Counted from the first letter of the stretch, positions 1 to 9,179 are shown. The stretch: DNA of 64,000 nt from JAFEDN01 sp963844565 (GCA_963844565.1 CAWJON010000002.1:1612001-1676000); one strand, 5' to 3'. The notes: generated from the sequence alone by a model not told the origin. Numbers and translations: made by a program.

Positions 1-1308
1 ACCAGAATTAATGACGCAGTGGAGGACGGTAGTTTCCAAAAAAATTCTCATTTTACCAATGCAATTTTGGAAGCAAAACGTACCAATGCAGCAATTCATG
101 TATTGGGGCTGGTTTCCCCCGGAGGCGTCCATAGCCATGAAGATCATATCAAAGCCTTGATTAAATTACTGGCTGGACAAGGGGTAAAAAAACATTATTT
201 GCATGCTTTTCTAGATGGGCGAGATGTAGCCCCTCAATCCGCTAAACCTTCTCTGGAAGCAATCGAAAAACTTTATAAGGAACTGGGCAGCGGGCAAATT
301 GCCAGTATGGTTGGCCGGTACTATGCAATGGATCGTGATCATCGTTGGGAACGAACTGAGAAAGCTTATGATTTACTGACGCTCGGGATTGCGCCCTACA
401 CGGCAACCACTGCCGTGGCAGGCCTGGAAGCAGCCTATGCTCGCAAAGAAAAAGATGAATTTGTGCAAGCCACCAGCATCCATGCTGCGGATCAACCACC
501 CATTGATATTCAGGATGGCGATATCGTTATTTTTATTAATTTTCGTGCTGATCGCGCCCGTCAATTATCCTACGCTTTTACTGATCCCAATTTTTCTGGC
601 TTTCCTCGCAAAGCTAAACCCAAGTTAAATCGATTTATTACCTTAACCCAATACGCTGCAGATCTAAATGCAGAAGTGGCTTACCCTCCTCTATCATTAA
701 AAAACACGTTGGGAGAATTTTTGTCGACCAAAGGATTGAGTCAGTTACGACTCGCGGAAACAGAAAAATATGCTCATGTGACGTATTTTTTAAATGGTGG
801 CAATGAAAAACCCTTCCCCAAAGAATCCAGAGATCTTATTCCCTCCCCTAAAGTTCCCACCTATGATTTAAAACCCGAAATGAGTGCTATAGAATTAACT
901 GATAAGTTTGTTGAAGCCATTCTGGCGCAAACTTATGATGTCATTATCTGTAATTATGCCAATCCTGACATGGTTGGCCATACGGGAATTGAATCTGCTG
1001 CGATCGAAGCGGTGGAAGTGGTCGATACTTGTTTGGGAAGGATTATGGAAAGTCTCAAACAAGTTGGCGGAGAAGCACTCATTACTGCCGATCATGGCAA
1101 TATTGAAGAAATCTACAATGAAAAAGTTCACCAGTCTCACACTGCACATACCATCAATAAAGTTCCTTTGATTTATTTTGGCAGACCGGGGAAATGGCAA
1201 CCCATTGAATCTCCTAGTCTGCAGGATGTTGCACCAACGCTTCTATACTTAATGGATCTTAAAGCCCCAAATGAAATGACCGGGAAAAATTTACTTAAAT
1301 TAGTTTAA
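1..1308 (+). CDS. gpmI: 2,3-bisphosphoglycerate-independent phosphoglycerate mutase (5' truncated by window)
   Basis: Interconverts 3- and 2-phosphoglycerate in cytosolic glycolysis and gluconeogenesis. The frame is open from base 1 and begins in the segment corresponding to the TR(I/L)N..I.DG region of GpmI, so roughly the first 75-80 residues, with the first metal-site Asp and the catalytic Ser, lie outside the window. Visible family motifs are GGVHSHEDHI, LHAFLDGRD, GRYYAMDRD, FRADRAR, EKYAHVTYFLNGG, NYANPDMVGHTG and ITADHGN, which carry the substrate and Mn-binding residues. A GTG at 19 is an internal codon, not the start. It is followed after 8 nt by the envC-like gene, the gpmI-envC-protease order common in gammaproteobacteria. 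Identification is near certain. Confidence 0.97.
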   Translation, partial: TRINDAVEDGSFQKNSHFTNAILEAKRTNAAIHVLGLVSPGGVHSHEDHIKALIKLLAGQGVKKHYLHAFLDGRDVAPQSAKPSLEAIEKLYKELGSGQIASMVGRYYAMDRDHRWERTEKAYDLLTLGIAPYTATTAVAGLEAAYARKEKDEFVQATSIHAADQPPIDIQDGDIVIFINFRADRARQLSYAFTDPNFSGFPRKAKPKLNRFITLTQYAADLNAEVAYPPLSLKNTLGEFLSTKGLSQLRLAETEKYAHVTYFLNGGNEKPFPKESRDLIPSPKVPTYDLKPEMSAIELTDKFVEAILAQTYDVIICNYANPDMVGHTGIESAAIEAVEVVDTCLGRIMESLKQVGGEALITADHGNIEEIYNEKVHQSHTAHTINKVPLIYFGRPGKWQPIESPSLQDVAPTLLYLMDLKAPNEMTGKNLLKLV

Positions 1309-1316
1309 TTGATTGA

Positions 1317-2438
1317 ATGATGCATAAACGTCCGTCTTTAATAATATTTTTTATAGGTTGTTTTTTTATTGGGAATGTATTCGCACAAACAAACCAAAGC
1401 GAATTGGATCATATTTTGCATGAAATGAAAAATATAAAAATAAATTTGCAAAAAAAATATGATAAAAAAAATGAATTACAATTTGAGTTAAAAAAAATTG
1501 AATCTCAATTTGGTGAAACCGCTCGATACAACGAAGAACTCAATCAACAAATTTTCAAACAACGCGTCTCTATTGCTGCATTGACGAATACAGCCGCGAT
1601 TAATGTAGATCAACTCCATAAGCTACAACAAGCTTTAGCCAGTCAGCTACACATGGCTTATATATTAAAATCACAAAACCCTTTAAAGTTAATTTTAACA
1701 CAGCAAGATCCTAACCAAGTAAATCGCAATATTTATTATTACTCATCACTCAATCATAAAAGTTTAGAAGCTATCTTGCAGCTGCAAAATAATCTATCGC
1801 AAATTAATTCTCAAAGACATCAACTTTTTCTGCAATATCAAAATTTACAGTTGCTGCAGCATCAACAACAATTGGCAGAAAACAAATTAGCGACGATGCG
1901 AATTAATCGCACTCAATTAGTGAGTGAAATTGATCACACCATAAATAATCAAAATCAAATTTTAAAAAAGCTTACTGCCGATAAGGATCGATTGGAAAAA
2001 ACATTGAATCAACTCAAACCCATTTCATGGCCTCAAGGTAATAGTAATTTTGCCTCATTGAAAGGTCACTTACCTTGGCCGACACAAGGAAAAGTTTTAC
2101 ATTATTTCAATACGCCTATTGAGCAAAGTGAAATTAATTGGACGGGTGAATTAATAGCAGCCCCTGAAGACCAGCCCATTTATTCGGTTGCCAACGGCAT
2201 TGTCGTATTTGCCAAATGGTTGGAAGGCTACGGTTTATTATTAATTATCAACCACGGCAATGGATACATGACACTATATGGTAGAAATCACAGTTTGTAT
2301 AAACATGAAGGTGATTCTGTAAAAGCGGGGGAAATGATTGGCAGCGTTGGTGAAAGTGGCGGTTTTAGTGCACCCTCTCTCTATTTTGCCATTCTTTATA
2401 ATGCTAAACCTCTTGACCCCAGCCAATGGTGCTCCTAA
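1317..2438 (+). CDS. envC: EnvC-like murein hydrolase activator (coiled coil plus degenerate LytM domain)
   Basis: Periplasmic activator of cell-separation amidases (AmiA/B type). A signal peptide covers about residues 1-24 (cleavage near VFAQ). A long coiled coil rich in Gln, Asn and Leu spans about 26-245, and a LytM/M23-like domain about 250-373. The LytM domain lacks the zinc ligands of active M23 peptidases: where an active enzyme has HxH there is PSLYFAI, as in EnvC, so it should activate an amidase rather than cut peptidoglycan. The length (373) is somewhat short of E. coli EnvC (about 420). It lies between gpmI and a CtpA protease, as in related genomes. The start ATGATG at 1317 has no strong ribosome site, so translation may be coupled to gpmI. 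Confidence 0.88.
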   Translation: MMHKRPSLIIFFIGCFFIGNVFAQTNQSELDHILHEMKNIKINLQKKYDKKNELQFELKKIESQFGETARYNEELNQQIFKQRVSIAALTNTAAINVDQLHKLQQALASQLHMAYILKSQNPLKLILTQQDPNQVNRNIYYYSSLNHKSLEAILQLQNNLSQINSQRHQLFLQYQNLQLLQHQQQLAENKLATMRINRTQLVSEIDHTINNQNQILKKLTADKDRLEKTLNQLKPISWPQGNSNFASLKGHLPWPTQGKVLHYFNTPIEQSEINWTGELIAAPEDQPIYSVANGIVVFAKWLEGYGLLLIINHGNGYMTLYGRNHSLYKHEGDSVKAGEMIGSVGESGGFSAPSLYFAILYNAKPLDPSQWCS

Positions 2439-2473
2439 AGTAGTGTCTTTGAGACCGCGATGAGGATATTTGT

Positions 2474-3847
2474 ATGTTTATGCAACGAAGCAGAACTTTT
2501 TTTTTAAAATTGATAACTATTGTTAGTATAAGCTGTTTATCGCTGTCTGCCTGGGGCCAAGACGAAGTACCACCTACTGTAGATACCTCTAAATTAAATA
2601 ATCCCCCCAAAGTTGAACAAACTCAGCTGCCTAGGCAGGAGATTGATCGCTTTGTCACCGCCATTTCATTAATTAAACAGTATTATATAAAAAGCCCTAC
2701 AGATGAAGCTTTATTCAGTGATGCTATAAAAGGTATGGTCTCTAATCTTGATCCCCACTCAGCTTATCTAGATGCCGAAGATCTAAAAGATTTAGAGACA
2801 GCTGTATCAGGTGAATTTGTTGGTATCGGTGTTGAGTTGACCACTGAAAACGGCATTTTAAAAGTAATAAGCCCGATTGATGGGACTCCTGCAGCGCGCG
2901 CAGGCCTAAAACCGAATGACCTCATTATCAAAATTGATAATGAATTAGTGCAAAATATGACATTGGAAGAAGCCGTCAATAAAATTAAAGGAAACAAAGG
3001 AACAAAAGTCACTTTAACTATTATAAGGAAAGGCTCAGATCAACCCATTACCTTAACTATTATGCGTGATACGGTTAAGGTTCAAAGTTTGCAATACAAA
3101 GTTTTAAACGATCATTTTGGTTATATTCGTCTCAGCTTTTTTCAAGGCCCAGTCGATGAAGATTTAAATAAAGCCATAGACGACCTATTATCAAAAAACA
3201 AAGTACAAGGATTAATTTTAGATTTACGCAATAATCCCGGCGGTTTATTGGATGTCAGTGGTCGGGTAGCTTCTACATTTTTGGATAAGCAAAAAACCGA
3301 ACAATACAATAGCTTAGTTGTTTACACGAAAGGCAGAATACCTGGATCTGACATGCAAATTAAGGTGACTGGGACAGATAAAACGAATGGGCTACCTTTG
3401 GTTGTCCTGATTAATGAGGGATCAGCATCTGCCTCTGAAATTGTGGCAGGAGCATTACAGGATTATCATCGCGCTGTCATTATGGGAACAGCTAGTTTTG
3501 GCAAAGGCTCAGTGCAAACGGTTCTTCCGGTTGATGATGGGGCAATTAAATTAACCACTGCTTTATATTACACTCCTGCAGGTAGAGTAATCCAAGCAAA
3601 AGGCATTCAACCGGATGTCGTTGTTCCTCCATTGGAAGTAACAGGCAAAGAAACTGGCGGTATTTTAGATATTGATGAAGAGAACTACAAAAATCATTTA
3701 AGCAATGATAGTACCGAGCAGAATACTCAAGAATTACTTGCACAATATCAAAAAGAACGTGAAACGGAAGTCCAATTGGCCAAAGATGATTATCAATTAT
3801 TTGCTGCGTTGATGATGTTGCAAGGCATGTCGACAGTGAGAAAGTAA
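2474..3847 (+). CDS. C-terminal processing peptidase, S41 family (CtpA/Prc-like)
   Basis: Exported serine protease that trims or degrades periplasmic proteins from their C termini. A signal peptide covers about residues 1-28 (ending SAWG). A PDZ domain lies at about 110-190 (GVELTTENG, PAARAGLKPNDLI), followed by the S41 core. The Ser-Lys dyad is visible as the SASASE block at about 317-322 (NEGSASASEIVAGAL) and Lys344 in SFGKGSVQT. The length of 457 is usual for CtpA. A GAGGAT ribosome site lies 6-7 nt before the ATG at 2474. It is the last gene of the gpmI-envC-ctpA unit and runs into a hairpin terminator. Confidence 0.95.
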   Translation: MFMQRSRTFFLKLITIVSISCLSLSAWGQDEVPPTVDTSKLNNPPKVEQTQLPRQEIDRFVTAISLIKQYYIKSPTDEALFSDAIKGMVSNLDPHSAYLDAEDLKDLETAVSGEFVGIGVELTTENGILKVISPIDGTPAARAGLKPNDLIIKIDNELVQNMTLEEAVNKIKGNKGTKVTLTIIRKGSDQPITLTIMRDTVKVQSLQYKVLNDHFGYIRLSFFQGPVDEDLNKAIDDLLSKNKVQGLILDLRNNPGGLLDVSGRVASTFLDKQKTEQYNSLVVYTKGRIPGSDMQIKVTGTDKTNGLPLVVLINEGSASASEIVAGALQDYHRAVIMGTASFGKGSVQTVLPVDDGAIKLTTALYYTPAGRVIQAKGIQPDVVVPPLEVTGKETGGILDIDEENYKNHLSNDSTEQNTQELLAQYQKERETEVQLAKDDYQLFAALMMLQGMSTVRK

Positions 3848-3873
3848 AAATCGCCACTCCATGTGGCGATTTT
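3847..3873. terminator. Bidirectional intrinsic terminator after ctpA
   Basis: A perfect 11-bp stem, AAAATCGCCAC pairing with GTGGCGATTTT, has a 5-nt loop (TCCAT). A-rich and T-rich flanks make it usable from both sides. It starts at the ctpA stop codon and sits between two convergent genes. Confidence 0.85.
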
Positions 3874-3896
3874 ACTAAATCCAATTAAATTGGCAA

Positions 3897-4115
3897 TTAG
3901 GTATTGCTACCGCCTTTTTGTTGCTTTAAAGAATTTAAAGTCTTAACTAAAGAACTTGGTAGTGGAGCTGTTCCACCGGCTATGGTTTGCCATTGATCTG
4001 GTGGGATATGTGCATCTTCGAAAGCTTTTTCAACTAGGCGTCGATCCTTAACATTGCTTTCTGACATAATACGTTGAATAATTTGATCGCGATATTGTTT
4101 ATTTGTATCTTTCAT
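3897..4115 (-). CDS. Small protein with double-glycine leader; candidate precursor peptide of the adjacent C39/NHLM exporter
   Basis: A 72-residue protein with no family I recognise. What is visible: residues 37-48 (IPPDQWQTIAGG) match the double-glycine leader pattern L-12 S-11 E-8 L-7 I-4 G-2 G-1, here with Ile-12, Trp-7, Ile-4 and Gly-Gly. The leader region (1-48) is helical-looking and charged. Cleavage after Gly48 would release a 24-residue, cysteine-free, cationic peptide (49-72, starting TAPLPSS) with spaced Leu/Val (52, 56, 57, 60, 63) that could form an amphipathic helix. The gene has a strong GGAGG ribosome site 8 nt before its ATG, and a promoter with a palindrome upstream. The C39-peptidase exporter genes lie on the same strand upstream, separated only by two repeat elements. 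Function as an exported peptide is inference; it could instead be an unrelated small cytosolic protein. Confidence 0.7.
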   Translation of the reverse strand: MKDTNKQYRDQIIQRIMSESNVKDRRLVEKAFEDAHIPPDQWQTIAGGTAPLPSSLVKTLNSLKQQKGGSNT

Positions 4116-4141
4116 CGTTTTTCCTCCGATTTTATTCCTAC

Positions 4142-4157
4142 AATCTTGTTCAAGATT
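4142..4157. promoter_or_regulatory. Palindrome AATCTTG-TT-CAAGATT over the expected transcription start
   Basis: A perfect 7-bp inverted repeat with a 2-nt spacer lies between the -10 box (4159-4164) and the ribosome site of the 72-residue peptide gene. The placement suits a repressor operator, or a short 5' hairpin in the message. No regulator gene that obviously pairs with it is next to it. Confidence 0.4.
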
Positions 4158-4158
4158 A

Positions 4159-4186
4159 AATATAGCAGAATTTAGCTTTAAAACAA
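4159..4186 (-). promoter_or_regulatory. Putative sigma-70 promoter of the small peptide gene
   Basis: On the minus strand, TTGTTT (4181-4186) and TATATT (4159-4164) are 16 nt apart, about 45 nt before the ATG at 4115. The -10 matches 5 of 6 and the -35 matches 3 of 6 consensus bases. It implies the peptide gene has its own promoter and does not depend on read-through from the exporter genes. Confidence 0.4.
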
Positions 4187-4230
4187 ATTTTCAATAAAAT
4201 CAATAACTTAATTGCATAATTCTGGTGATG

Positions 4231-4550
4231 AGATTAAAGGCTACTAAAAGACTTGAAATCCACTCCGCTTTGTTCAGCGACATCCGCCTACTCGCAAGAT
4301 TGTCTAAACGGGGCCCGTCAGTGGAGATGGTTTCGTGCTCACTACGCCATCAATAGCAGGTGCAGTTCTTCGTAAGCGCCATTGTGCAGAGTGAACTTTT
4401 ATCATGCTAAATTCGTTTCCGAATTGGCTTCGTTGTGCGCGAAACCATCTCCACTGACACCCGTTGCAAAGCTTGTTGGCGGATGCGCTGAACAAAGCTA
4501 TGCAGGACGGATTAGTTCATCTCAGTATTTAGTACCTGCCTCGCCAATAT
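4231..4550 (-). repeat. MITE-like inverted-repeat element, copy 1
   Basis: One of four copies (others at 4680, 11686 and 51357). One end reads TTGTTCAGCGACATCCGCC and continues to CCCGTCAGTGGAGAT. The other end, inverted, is a diverged version (GTTCAGCGCATCCGCC to TCAGTGGAGAT). The inner arms GTCAGTGGAGAT and ATCTCCACTGAC can pair, so the whole element can fold into one long hairpin. The centre carries an AATTCGGAAAC-type block. Copy 1 matches copy 3 along almost its full length in opposite orientation, including a shared flank (GGCGAGG...CTGAGATGAACTAAT) beyond the arms. There is no transposase inside, so it would be non-autonomous. Confidence 0.8.
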
Positions 4551-4679
4551 TTTAAATCTTTTTTTGTTATTACTTTGCGAGTACTTGAAAATGTCGGATA
4601 TCAATTTTTTGGAAAAACGATCTCTATATACCTGTATTCAATAGAATATCGATAATCCTATGCAATTTTCAAACTCTCT

Positions 4680-4910
4680 GCATAGGCTTGTTCAGCGCAT
4701 CCGCCTGCGAGCTTTGCAACGGGTGTCAGCGGAGCAATTCGGAAAAGGAGTTCATCGTGATAGAGTTCACTCTGCACAATACGGGCTACAGAGTATCGCG
4801 CCAGCTATTTATGCGCAGCGAGCACGAAAAGATCTCCACTGACGGGCCCCGTTTAGACAATCTTGCGAGTAGGCGGATGTCGCTGAACAAGCCGGGGTGG
4901 GTTTAGGTTT
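4680..4910 (+). repeat. MITE-like inverted-repeat element, copy 2 (shortened)
   Basis: Same family as copy 1, in the opposite orientation and 130 bp away. The left arm (GTTCAGCGCATCCGCC) is followed by TCAGCGGAG and then directly by CAATTCGGAA, so the stretch after the inner arm is missing. The right arm keeps GATCTCCACTGACGGGCCCC and ends GTCGCTGAACAAGCC. Its centre (TTCACTCTGCACAATACGGG, ATTTATGCGCAG) is closest to copy 4. The 129-bp spacer between copies 1 and 2 (4551-4679) holds no gene I can see; an 8-bp inverted repeat CCTATGCA/TGCATAGG overlaps its right end. Confidence 0.8.
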
Positions 4911-4925
4911 CGAAATCTACACCGA

Positions 4926-7010
4926 TTATTTCAATTGGCGTAAGGCAAGATTAGCAAATAGTCCCGGTTCAGACATTAATGATTTAAAATTCCCTGTTTG
5001 CACAATATAACCTTTATCCAGGACATAAATCTTATCAGCATATTCAATAGTACTTAAACGATGAGCAGCGATCACTTGTGTTGCCTTCAACTCTTTTAAA
5101 TAGTGTTGAACAACCGCTTGTGTTGTGTTATCGAGAGCACTCGTCGCCTCGTCCAAAAAAAGAATTTTCGGATTTTGCGCAATCGCCCGCGCCAAAATTA
5201 ATCGCTGCGCTTCACCACCGGATAAGGTAATAGGCCCTTCTGATATAATCGTATCCATCTGCATCGGCAATAATTTTATAAAATGTGCCAAACCGACTTT
5301 TTCAGCAATATCCCAAGCATCACGTCGTGATAATTGCGTATTATTACCAATAATATTTGATAAAATAGTTCCCGGCATTAAGGCGCTGTTTTGCATCACC
5401 GAACCAATATGGCGCCGCATCGAATTTAACTTTAAATTTTTTATATTAATATCGTCGTAATAAATTTCACCATCTTGTGGTTTTTCTAGACCCAACATCA
5501 AACGAAATAATGAAGATTTTCCAGATCCAGAGGGGCCAACAATAGCAACACATTCACCAGGAGAAATTTTAATTGACAGGTTTTTAAACAAATAATTCTC
5601 AGCAGGTTGATAACCAAAAACAATATTGTTTAATTCAATTTTACCTTTTAAATCGATTGTTTCAAAAGAACCAGTCGAAACTTCGATAGGTAAGTTAAAC
5701 AGATTTTTGGAGTGCTCCCAACCATTGATAATTTGTAAAATTTCATCCAAAATTTGATTTAAATTCCTTAACGTAACCATAAAGATTAAAAAAACACCAA
5801 AAAATATTACCCATAGAGTCAAACCCATTTTTACATGACTAAATGCCAGTACAGAAAACAAGGTTAATACTGAAAAGAAAACCATAATACTCATAAAAAT
5901 ATCCAAATAATTCTGGCTTATTTGGGCCTGGCTTTCTGATTCTGTTCTTTTAGTTAAATAAAACACCCATTTATTAAACAGCCGTCCTTCAGCATTAGCC
6001 ACTCTGATTTTTAAAATCCCGGAAAGAATTTCAAAGGTAAAATCCATCAAATGGCTGAACCGATGATACCATTGGCGAAATCTTTGTGATTGGAAATAAT
6101 GCAGGAAAAAAATAACTAATCCAAGAATCAGTGCCCAAAAAATAACAAACAGAGCCAGTTTAGAATTTAAATAAAAAAGACAAACTATAGAAAAAATCAG
6201 CAATGTAGCGTTAGAAAAAATTTCCAATAATATTTTATACAAAATTTGGGGAATTTCAGCGGCCATATTTGCATGAAAAGTGAGCTGGCTCACTGAATGA
6301 CGCCGAAAAAAGGCAGTAGGGAATTTTAAAATTCGATCCCATAGCGCTGGAGTCCAGACTGCCTCCATTTTAAAATGCAAACGAATGGTCTTGTTTGTCA
6401 AGATATATTTCAACAAGCAAATAAATGAAATGTCCAGGAATACAAAGATTATTGCGAGATATAATAAAAATGAGTTTCCAGTATGAGTTGCTTTGATAAG
6501 CAAGCCCAAGGCAAAAGGTATTAGCAATATGAAAAAGCTTCTCAAAACTTCGAAAATCAAACAGGGCCATAATTCAGCATTCACCTGTCTGCGAATAAAT
6601 TTCCAAAGAGTGGATAGGGTTAAGGCTTTTGCAGGGAATGAGGGGTAAAAATAATATGCTTGTTTACTAATCTCCTCAGCAATGCTCGCATTAACTTTAG
6701 TCTGCAGTCCGTAGGCCAAACATACCATAGTATAGCCACCTCCTTTTCGAGGCAACAAAGCACTGGGTTGATTTTTATAAAAAACCAGTAAACTTCCTCC
6801 ATCTTTTTCCCACCATTCATCTTGTAAGGCTATTAAACGGATCCGGACATTGGAAGCGTTAGCCACTTGCTGTAAAAAAGTATCTAAGTCGCTGTCCTCA
6901 AACTTAATATATTTTTTTTGCAATTTTATTTTTTGTTTTTTCGCAATTAACTGACAAGTTGAAAACAGCAACTCATACGGATTTAAATTAGCAATTAATT
7001 TCTCTTTCAT
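4926..7010 (-). CDS. NHLM-type peptide exporter, ABC permease/ATPase without peptidase (ABC2)
   Basis: A 694-residue half-transporter of the NHLM bacteriocin-export family, type 2 subunit. The N-terminal about 150 residues form a cytosolic domain unlike an active C39 peptidase (no Cys/His pair). A transmembrane permease of about six helices spans about 160-430, and the ATPase about 460-694. The ATPase shows Walker A VGPSGSGKSSL, signature LSGGEAQRLILARA, Walker B ILFLDEATSALD and the switch His in IAAHRLSTI. Its ATG overlaps the stop of the upstream peptidase-bearing exporter (ATGA), so the two are translationally coupled and probably form a heterodimer in the inner membrane. Confidence 0.88.
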   Translation of the reverse strand: MKEKLIANLNPYELLFSTCQLIAKKQKIKLQKKYIKFEDSDLDTFLQQVANASNVRIRLIALQDEWWEKDGGSLLVFYKNQPSALLPRKGGGYTMVCLAYGLQTKVNASIAEEISKQAYYFYPSFPAKALTLSTLWKFIRRQVNAELWPCLIFEVLRSFFILLIPFALGLLIKATHTGNSFLLYLAIIFVFLDISFICLLKYILTNKTIRLHFKMEAVWTPALWDRILKFPTAFFRRHSVSQLTFHANMAAEIPQILYKILLEIFSNATLLIFSIVCLFYLNSKLALFVIFWALILGLVIFFLHYFQSQRFRQWYHRFSHLMDFTFEILSGILKIRVANAEGRLFNKWVFYLTKRTESESQAQISQNYLDIFMSIMVFFSVLTLFSVLAFSHVKMGLTLWVIFFGVFLIFMVTLRNLNQILDEILQIINGWEHSKNLFNLPIEVSTGSFETIDLKGKIELNNIVFGYQPAENYLFKNLSIKISPGECVAIVGPSGSGKSSLFRLMLGLEKPQDGEIYYDDINIKNLKLNSMRRHIGSVMQNSALMPGTILSNIIGNNTQLSRRDAWDIAEKVGLAHFIKLLPMQMDTIISEGPITLSGGEAQRLILARAIAQNPKILFLDEATSALDNTTQAVVQHYLKELKATQVIAAHRLSTIEYADKIYVLDKGYIVQTGNFKSLMSEPGLFANLALRQLK

Positions 7011-9172
7011 TGAATCTCTAAATCAACTAACTCTTGATAAAGTCCGCTTTCTTTTATCAAACTCTCGTGATTTCCACTTTCTACAATTCTACCATTGTCA
7101 ATCACGAGGATTTGATCGCAATCGCGGATAGCACTTAAACGATGAGCAATAATCAATAAAGTAATTTGTTGATTTTTTAAGTTATTATAAATTTCTTGCT
7201 CTGAAACAGGATCAAGCGCAGAAGTTGCTTCATCCAAAACTAAAATAAGCGGATTACTTAATAATGCTCTGGCAATTTCAAACCGTTGCACTTGTCCACC
7301 ACTGAAGTTTTTCCCTCGTTCCTCAACCCATGCCTCCAATCCTCCACGTTCAGTCACAACTTCGGACATACCCACCAAATGCAATGCATGATAAATCATT
7401 GAATCTGAAATACTGGCATTCCATAAAGTTAGATTTTCACGAATAGAAGCTGAAAATAAGAAAATCTGTTGTTCAACCACACCAACCCATCGCGCTAAAA
7501 TTGATCTTGAAATATTGCTTAGACTGCTCCCTAGAATGGAAACCTCTCCTGTCCATGGCGCATAAAGTCCGCAAATTAATTTGATTAAACTGGATTTTCC
7601 TCCCCCAGTCGGTCCAACCACAGCGACTCGTTCTCCCGTTTTAATTGAAAAATTTAAATTTTCAAAAATGGGTGGCTCGAGCCTAGAATATCCAAACTGA
7701 ATATTTTTAAATTCTAAGGCCGACACAATTTTTTTTGCTGAAACTTCGATTTGGTCGGCATTTGATTTTAAAACATTTTCTGCACCATAGTTGATAACAT
7801 CATTGATTCGGGCTATATCCCCGCGTGTTTTAAATAAATTAGCTCTTAAATTAACCATTTCACTAATGGGGTAATTAAAATTAAACGAAAGAATAATGAC
7901 CGCTAGAAAAGAACCTAGTGTTAATTCACCGTTAAATACCAACCAACCTCCATAACTAATTAGCAATATTAGACTTAAAGATTGCATAACAAAGGGAAAA
8001 AAATTAAGGAAATATTTTTGAGTTTCAAAACTCAACCAATTGTTAATTTTTTGAGCATAAGCAGCTGCCCATTGATTAAAAAATTGATTGTCCAGTGCAT
8101 TGACTTGAATTGTCTCAATTACCCGCAAGGCATTGAGTTCAATACCCGCTAATTTTCCTTCAGCTTGAGCATAATGGCTACCCTGATCAACTTTTCTATT
8201 CGCTATCCACCATACAATCATGAAATTTATTAAACTTACTAAAATAATCAGTAACGCCAACGTAAGGTTTAAAAAACATAAAGCAACCCAACAATAAAAT
8301 ATCAAAAAGATATTTAAAATATTATTAAGGATTTGGTCAACTAATAAATTCGCCATACGATGATAAGCTTCAATTCGTTCCGCAATATCTCCAGTTGCCC
8401 GCTGTTGGAAAAAATGAATCGGTAAATCGAGTAAATGTCGAAAAAAAGGAATTAGTGTATTAATTTTTAGCTTTAAACGTAAGCTTAATAAAAATTTATT
8501 TTTCAGCAAATGTAGAATAATCATCATCCCCAATGCTATAAACATGCTAATTAGAAATGGAAATATCCACTGTTGTTGAGACTCAATAACAATATTGTCG
8601 ATAAAGATCTTAGAAAAAAATGCCAAAGATAGTTGTGGAAAAAACAAAGTCAAAGTTACCAATATAGTGTAAATAACATGGGGGAATGCGCCCTTCAGGT
8701 GCCGCCAAAGTAAATAATGTAAAGGTTTTTCTGGTTTTCCTTGGGGTTTAAAATCAGGTCCTGGCACGAGGTATAGAACAATTCCAGTAAAATTTTTAGA
8801 AAATTCTTCCACACTAATTGTTCTAGGTCCAGTCGCTGGATCATTGATATGAACTTTATTTTTTTCAAAACCTTCAACCACTAAAAAATGATTAAATTGC
8901 CAATAAGCGATAAAGGGTGGCGGAAGCAATTTAATGTTTTCCATATTCAACTGCATGACATGAGCTTCCAATCCATATTGGCGCGCAGCTTTGATAATAT
9001 TGATGGCTTTGCTTCCATCACGGGTTACATCACAAAGCGAGCGCAATTCGGAAGCTGACTCATAACGACCATAAAAAGCTAAAATAATTCCCAGTGCCGC
9101 TGACCCACACTCAGCATTATCCATTTGCAAAATGGTTGAGGTTTTTACTCGCGGATAATCTTTATCGTTCAT
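7007..9172 (-). CDS. NHLM-type C39 peptidase/ABC exporter (ABC1)
   Basis: A 721-residue exporter that should cut double-glycine leaders and move the peptide across the inner membrane. The N-terminal C39 peptidase is complete: Gln16 (oxyanion hole), Cys22 in AECGSAALG, His95 in FNHFLVVEGF and Asp111 in INDPATG. A permease spans about 165-450, and the ATPase about 480-721 with Walker A VGPTGGGKSSLI, signature FSGGQVQRFEIARAL and Walker B LVLDEATSALD. It lies 7 nt after the HlyD-like gene and overlaps the ABC2 gene by 4 nt. An intact catalytic triad implies a peptide substrate with a GG leader; the best candidate in the window is the 72-residue protein at 3897-4115. Confidence 0.92.
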   Translation of the reverse strand: MNDKDYPRVKTSTILQMDNAECGSAALGIILAFYGRYESASELRSLCDVTRDGSKAINIIKAARQYGLEAHVMQLNMENIKLLPPPFIAYWQFNHFLVVEGFEKNKVHINDPATGPRTISVEEFSKNFTGIVLYLVPGPDFKPQGKPEKPLHYLLWRHLKGAFPHVIYTILVTLTLFFPQLSLAFFSKIFIDNIVIESQQQWIFPFLISMFIALGMMIILHLLKNKFLLSLRLKLKINTLIPFFRHLLDLPIHFFQQRATGDIAERIEAYHRMANLLVDQILNNILNIFLIFYCWVALCFLNLTLALLIILVSLINFMIVWWIANRKVDQGSHYAQAEGKLAGIELNALRVIETIQVNALDNQFFNQWAAAYAQKINNWLSFETQKYFLNFFPFVMQSLSLILLISYGGWLVFNGELTLGSFLAVIILSFNFNYPISEMVNLRANLFKTRGDIARINDVINYGAENVLKSNADQIEVSAKKIVSALEFKNIQFGYSRLEPPIFENLNFSIKTGERVAVVGPTGGGKSSLIKLICGLYAPWTGEVSILGSSLSNISRSILARWVGVVEQQIFLFSASIRENLTLWNASISDSMIYHALHLVGMSEVVTERGGLEAWVEERGKNFSGGQVQRFEIARALLSNPLILVLDEATSALDPVSEQEIYNNLKNQQITLLIIAHRLSAIRDCDQILVIDNGRIVESGNHESLIKESGLYQELVDLEIQ

Positions 9173-9179
9173 ATTTTTT

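Noticed and set aside
3897..3920. Second Gly-Gly (KGGSNT) near the end of the small peptide as a processing site
   Set aside because: It lacks the upstream hydrophobic pattern and would leave only three residues.
4688..4906. Open frame inside repeat copy 2, with a similar frame at 51484-51864 in copy 4
   Set aside because: Both follow the repeat's own sequence, differ in length through the flanks, lack ribosome sites and run across the hairpin arms; copies 1 and 3 do not keep the frame. Treated as non-coding repeat.
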